This document shows, in pieces, positions 60,933-64,000 of a stretch of DNA of 64,000 nucleotides. The notes beneath the pieces are model-generated. The model was given only the letters and a program-made list of their open reading frames with translations. It ran no database searches and was not told the origin of the DNA. Source of the stretch: Streptomyces sp. CGMCC 4.7035 (lineage in GTDB: Bacteria > Actinomycetota > Actinomycetes > Streptomycetales > Streptomycetaceae); assembly GCF_031583065.1 (NCBI RefSeq), contig NZ_CP134053.1, positions 3,410,001 to 3,474,000 on the forward strand. The letters are read 5' to 3'. Each line of letters opens with the position of its first letter. Position 1 is the stretch's first letter. Both the position numbers and the translations under genes were made by a program.

Positions 60933-61981
60933 CGAGGCTCATCTCCTCGCCGGTCGTCGTGGACATCCGCCCGGGTGCCCTCGACGACCTGGCGGGCGTA
61001 CTCGCCGACGAGCGCATCTCGCACTCGGGCAAGCTCGCCGTCGCGGTCAGCGGCGGCTCCGGCGCCCGGCTGCGCGAGCGGCTCGGCCCCTCCCTGCCCG
61101 GCGCCACCTGGTACGAGGTCGGCGGCGGCACCCTGGACGACGCGGTGCGGCTGGCCGGGGACATGAGGGCCGACCACTACGACGCGCTGGTGGGCCTGGG
61201 CGGCGGCAAGATCATCGACTGCGCCAAGTTCGCCGCGGCGCGCGTAGGCCTGCCGCTGGTCGCCGTGCCCACCAACCTCGCGCACGACGGTCTGTGCTCG
61301 CCGGTCGCGACCCTGGACAACGACGCGGGGCGCGGCTCGTACGGCGTGCCGAACCCGATCGCGGTCCTCATCGACCTCGACGTCATCCGTGAGGCCCCGG
61401 TGCGCTTCGTGCGTGCGGGCATCGGCGACGCCGTGTCGAACATCTCCGCCATCGCGGACTGGGAGCTGGCCAACCGGGTCAACGGCGAGAAGATCGACGG
61501 CCTCGCCGCGGCGATGGCGAGGCAGGCCGGTGAGGCGGTGCTGCGCCACCCCGGCGGCATCGGCGACAACGGCTTCCTCCAGGTGCTGGCCGAGGCGCTG
61601 GTGCTCAGTGGCATCGCCATGTCGGTGTCGGGCGACTCACGCCCGTCCTCGGGCGCGTGCCACGAGATCAACCACGCCTTCGACCTGCTGTTCCCCAAGC
61701 GCGCCGCTGCGCACGGCGAGCAGTGCGGCCTGGGTGCCGCCTTCGCGATGTATCTGCGCGGGGCGCACGAGGAGTCGGCGTACATGGCCCAGGTACTGCG
61801 CCGGCACGGGCTGCCCGTGCTGCCGGAGGAGATCGGCTTCACGGTGGACGAGTTCGTCCAGGCCGTGGAGTTCGCCCCGCAGACCCGGCCCGGCCGCTAC
61901 ACGATCCTCGAACACCTCGACCTGAAGACCGACCAGATCAAGGACGCATACGCCGACTATGTCAAGGCCATCGGTAGCTGA
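60920..61981 (+). CDS. Glycerol-1-phosphate dehydrogenase-like iron-containing alcohol dehydrogenase
   Basis: A 353-residue protein of the dehydroquinate-synthase/polyol-dehydrogenase fold. NAD-binding GLGGGKIIDCAKFAA (about 93-107) and TNLAHDGLCSPVA (about 116-128) match EgsA/AraM glycerol-1-phosphate dehydrogenases; metal ligands are plausibly Asp173 (GIGDAVSN), His250 (ACHEINHAFD) and His267 (AAHGEQ). It would reduce DHAP to sn-glycerol-1-phosphate, the enantiomer of the common bacterial glycerol-3-phosphate. The GTG at 60920 overlaps the previous gene; the end overlaps the next by 23 bp, so the genes are translationally coupled. Confidence 0.82.
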   Translation: MPVLTRLISSPVVVDIRPGALDDLAGVLADERISHSGKLAVAVSGGSGARLRERLGPSLPGATWYEVGGGTLDDAVRLAGDMRADHYDALVGLGGGKIIDCAKFAAARVGLPLVAVPTNLAHDGLCSPVATLDNDAGRGSYGVPNPIAVLIDLDVIREAPVRFVRAGIGDAVSNISAIADWELANRVNGEKIDGLAAAMARQAGEAVLRHPGGIGDNGFLQVLAEALVLSGIAMSVSGDSRPSSGACHEINHAFDLLFPKRAAAHGEQCGLGAAFAMYLRGAHEESAYMAQVLRRHGLPVLPEEIGFTVDEFVQAVEFAPQTRPGRYTILEHLDLKTDQIKDAYADYVKAIGS

Positions 61982-62738
61982 ACTCCGCCCCGTCGTTCAC
62001 CCCGCGGGGGTGAAGGACCGGCGCAGCGGTGAGCACTGGATGGGACGCCTCTACATGCGTGAGGTGTCCCTGCGGGTCGACCGCTACCTGGTCAACACCA
62101 GGGTCACGCCCAACCAGCTCACGTACCTGATGACCGTCTTCGGCGTGCTCGCGGCCCCGGCACTCCTCGTGCCGGGGATCCCGGGCGCCGTGCTCGGCGT
62201 GGTGTGCGTCCAGCTCTATCTGCTGCTGGACTGCGTCGACGGCGAGGTCGCCCGCTGGAAGCAGCAGTTCTCGCTCGGCGGGGTGTACCTGGACCGGGTC
62301 GGTGCCTATCTGACCGACGCCGCGGTGCTCGTCGGCTTCGGTCTGCGCGCCGCCGATCTGTGGGGCTCCGGGCGGATCGACTGGCTGTGGGCCTTCCTCG
62401 GCACCCTTGCCGCCCTCGGCGCGATCCTGATCAAGGCCGAGACCGACCTCGTCGGCGTCGCCCGCCACCAGGGCGGGCTGCCGCCGGTCAAGGAGGCGGC
62501 TTCCGAGCCGCGCTCGTCAGGTATGGCGCTGGCCCGCAAGGCGGCCTCGGCGCTGAAGCTCCACCGTCTCGTCCTCGGGATCGAGGCGTCCCTGCTGATC
62601 CTCGTCCTGGCGATCGTGGACACGGTCAGGGGCGACCTGTTCTTCGAGCGGCTCGGCGTCGCCGTGCTGGCCGGCATCGCGATGCTCCAGACCGTGCTGC
62701 ACCTCGTGTCCATCCTCGCCTCCAGCAGGCTGAAGTGA
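61959..62738 (+). CDS. CDP-alcohol phosphatidyltransferase-family protein with altered motif
   Basis: A 259-residue integral membrane protein. The CDP-OH-P region is DGEVARWKQQFSLGGVYLD, but the position of the fourth Asp (x3 after the third) is Ala, as the sequence reads YLDRVGAYLTD. The first three acidic residues are intact, so Mg binding is likely but the general base is missing or replaced. Six hydrophobic segments are evident. It may use a different base or bind without classical catalysis. The ATG at 61959 lies 23 bp inside the previous gene; its stop overlaps the next start (GTGA). Confidence 0.85.
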   Translation: MSRPSVAELRPVVHPAGVKDRRSGEHWMGRLYMREVSLRVDRYLVNTRVTPNQLTYLMTVFGVLAAPALLVPGIPGAVLGVVCVQLYLLLDCVDGEVARWKQQFSLGGVYLDRVGAYLTDAAVLVGFGLRAADLWGSGRIDWLWAFLGTLAALGAILIKAETDLVGVARHQGGLPPVKEAASEPRSSGMALARKAASALKLHRLVLGIEASLLILVLAIVDTVRGDLFFERLGVAVLAGIAMLQTVLHLVSILASSRLK

Positions 62739-63619
62739 GCGGCGCCATAAAGGTCGGGGCCGTCATCATCACGATGGGCAACCGCCCGGCCGAACTCCGC
62801 GCGCTCCTCGACTCGGTGGCCAAGCAGGACGGCGACCCCGTGGAGGTCGTCGTGGTCGGGAACGGCTCGCCCGTCCCGGACGTCCCCGAGGGCGTCCGGA
62901 CCGTCGAGCTGCCCGAGAACCTCGGCATCCCCGGCGGCCGCAACGTCGGCATCGAGGCCTTCGGCCCCGGCGGCACGGACGTCGACGTACTCCTCTTCCT
63001 CGACGACGACGGTCTCCTCGCCCGCAGCGACACCGCCGAGCTGTGCCGCCAGGCCTTCGCCACCGACCCGGAGCTCGGCATCATCAGCTTCCGCATCGCC
63101 GACCCCGACACGGGCGAGACCCAGCGGCGTCACGTGCCACGGCTGCGCGCCTCCGACCCGATGCGCTCCTCCCGGGTGACCACCTTCCTCGGCGGCGCCA
63201 ACGCCGTCCGTACGAAGGTCTTCGCCGAGGTCGGGGGCCTGCCGGACGAGTTCTTCTACGCCCACGAGGAGACCGACCTGGCCTGGCGGGCCCTGGACGG
63301 GGGCTGGATGATCGACTACCGGTCGGACATGGTGCTGTACCACCCCACGACCGCTCCCTCCCGCCATGCGGTGTACCACCGCATGGTCGCCCGCAACCGG
63401 GTCTGGCTGGCCCGCCGGAACCTCCCCGCCCTTCTGGTCCCGGTCTACCTGGGGGTCTGGATGCTCCTGACCCTGCTGCGCCGCCCGTCGCGGTCCGCCC
63501 TGAAGGCGTGGTTCGGCGGGTTCAAGGAGGGATGGACCACTCCGTCCGGACCCCGGCGCCCCATGAAGTGGCGTACGGTATGGCGGCTGACCCGGCTGGG
63601 CCGGCCTCCGGTCATCTGA
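62735..63619 (+). CDS. Family 2 glycosyltransferase
   Basis: A 294-residue GT-A enzyme. GAVIITMGNRPAELRALLDSVAKQ (about 8-31) begins the fold, LFLDDDGLLAR (about 87-97) carries the metal-binding DxD, and FFYAHEETDLAWR (about 176-188) has the catalytic ED-type region. A hydrophobic stretch (about 232-255) suggests membrane attachment. It would add a sugar to a lipid or polymer carrier. The GTG at 62735 overlaps the previous stop by four bases (GTGA). The ABC permease gene follows after 99 bp. Confidence 0.9.
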   Translation: MSGAIKVGAVIITMGNRPAELRALLDSVAKQDGDPVEVVVVGNGSPVPDVPEGVRTVELPENLGIPGGRNVGIEAFGPGGTDVDVLLFLDDDGLLARSDTAELCRQAFATDPELGIISFRIADPDTGETQRRHVPRLRASDPMRSSRVTTFLGGANAVRTKVFAEVGGLPDEFFYAHEETDLAWRALDGGWMIDYRSDMVLYHPTTAPSRHAVYHRMVARNRVWLARRNLPALLVPVYLGVWMLLTLLRRPSRSALKAWFGGFKEGWTTPSGPRRPMKWRTVWRLTRLGRPPVI

Positions 63620-63718
63620 CAAGCTCGATAGTCGGAACCACGCGGGCGGGACCCGCATCCCGGCTCCCACCCGTGCGTGGGCAGGCCGCGCACCCGAAAA
63701 CGGAGAGTTTGCCAACCT

Positions 63719-64000
63719 GTGAGTGAGACAACGCATGACGGCGGTGTCGCGGTGAGCGACCGTCTGTCGCCCGATGACGGGCTGACCGCGGCCGAGCTGG
63801 CCACCAAGTACGGGCTCTCGGTCAGCGGTGCCCGCCCCGGGCTCGGTGAGTACGTCCGCCAGCTGTGGGGACGGCGTCACTTCATCCTCGCCTTCTCGCA
63901 GGCGAAGCTCACCGCCCAGTACAGCCAGGCAAAGCTCGGCCAGCTGTGGCAGGTCGCCACCCCGCTGCTGAACGCGCTCGTGTACTACATGATCTTCGGC
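63719..64000 (+). CDS. ABC-2 type polysaccharide/teichoic-acid export permease (5' part)
   Basis: The window ends in this gene after 94 codons. After a polar N-terminus (ETTHDGGVAVSDRLSPDD), the segment EYVRQLWGRRHFILAFSQAK, LTAQYSQAKLGQLWQVATPL, LNALVYYMIFG matches the start of TagG/Wzm-type permeases. It would export the polymer or glycolipid made by the upstream genes. The GTG at 63719 has GGAGAG 11 bases upstream. The ATPase partner (TagH/Wzt-like) should lie just beyond the window. Confidence 0.85.
   Translation, partial: MSETTHDGGVAVSDRLSPDDGLTAAELATKYGLSVSGARPGLGEYVRQLWGRRHFILAFSQAKLTAQYSQAKLGQLWQVATPLLNALVYYMIFG

Overview
The window is high-GC actinobacterial DNA, almost certainly Streptomyces or a close relative. 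Evidence: strong G/C bias at third codon positions, many GTG starts plus one TTG and one apparent CTG start, ATGA/GTGA stop-start overlaps, and lineage-typical genes (SsgA-like protein, WhiB-like protein, two-domain small laccase, PcaV-type MarR repressor, split LigD-type NHEJ enzymes). From memory, the gene order resembles the S. coelicolor region carrying the pca operon, small laccase and idi; this was not checked by alignment. I see no rRNA, tRNA, CRISPR array, prophage or intact transposase.

Layout. 1-2.1 kb: end of a large TPR-rich regulator without its HTH, followed by a 241-bp MITE-like element. 2.4-12.1 kb: an SDR, the minus-strand beta-ketoadipate operon pcaI-J-F-H-G-B-L (protocatechuate to succinyl-CoA and acetyl-CoA), divergent pcaV, and an IclR gene flanked by two copies of a 17-bp palindrome. 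12.1-16.6 kb: DUF3048 lipoprotein, divergent DNA ligase and LigD-type polymerase, and a Tat-exported small laccase. 16.8-20.5 kb: LacI regulator, a frameshifted remnant, a VOC protein, a WhiB-like protein and small hypotheticals. 20.8-31 kb: acyl-ACP desaturase behind 15-bp iterons, dimethylargininase, an ABC-F protein with a long leader, a PEP-mutase-like enzyme, an SsgA-like protein, endonuclease V and an enoyl-reductase-like protein. 31.2-37.8 kb: a four-gene fatty-acid beta-oxidation operon and a MerR regulator. 38-48.7 kb: amino-acid permease, macro-domain protein with PfkB kinase, two secreted peptidases, D-amino-acid oxidase and a second ABC-F protein. 48.8-56.8 kb: Tex, small proteins, two DJ-1-type proteins, enoyl-CoA hydratase, HATPase protein and Idi. 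57.1-64 kb: galE and a tightly coupled plus-strand operon (two CDP-alcohol phosphotransferases, a nucleotidyltransferase, an sn-glycerol-1-phosphate-dehydrogenase-like enzyme, a GT2 glycosyltransferase and a TagG/Wzm-like ABC permease) that looks like a phosphoglycerol surface-polymer or glycolipid export system.

The least explained content is (1) the right-end operon, which pairs a glycerol-1-phosphate dehydrogenase with CDP-alcohol chemistry, and (2) several repeat families that begin exactly at, or contain, the stop codon of the preceding gene (pcaF, laccase, the 48.8-kb small gene, endonuclease V, PfkB kinase, idi). Regulatory candidates include PcaV boxes, IclR palindromes, desaturase iterons, a 13-bp array upstream of the SsgA-like gene and a KstR2-like box before the beta-oxidation operon.
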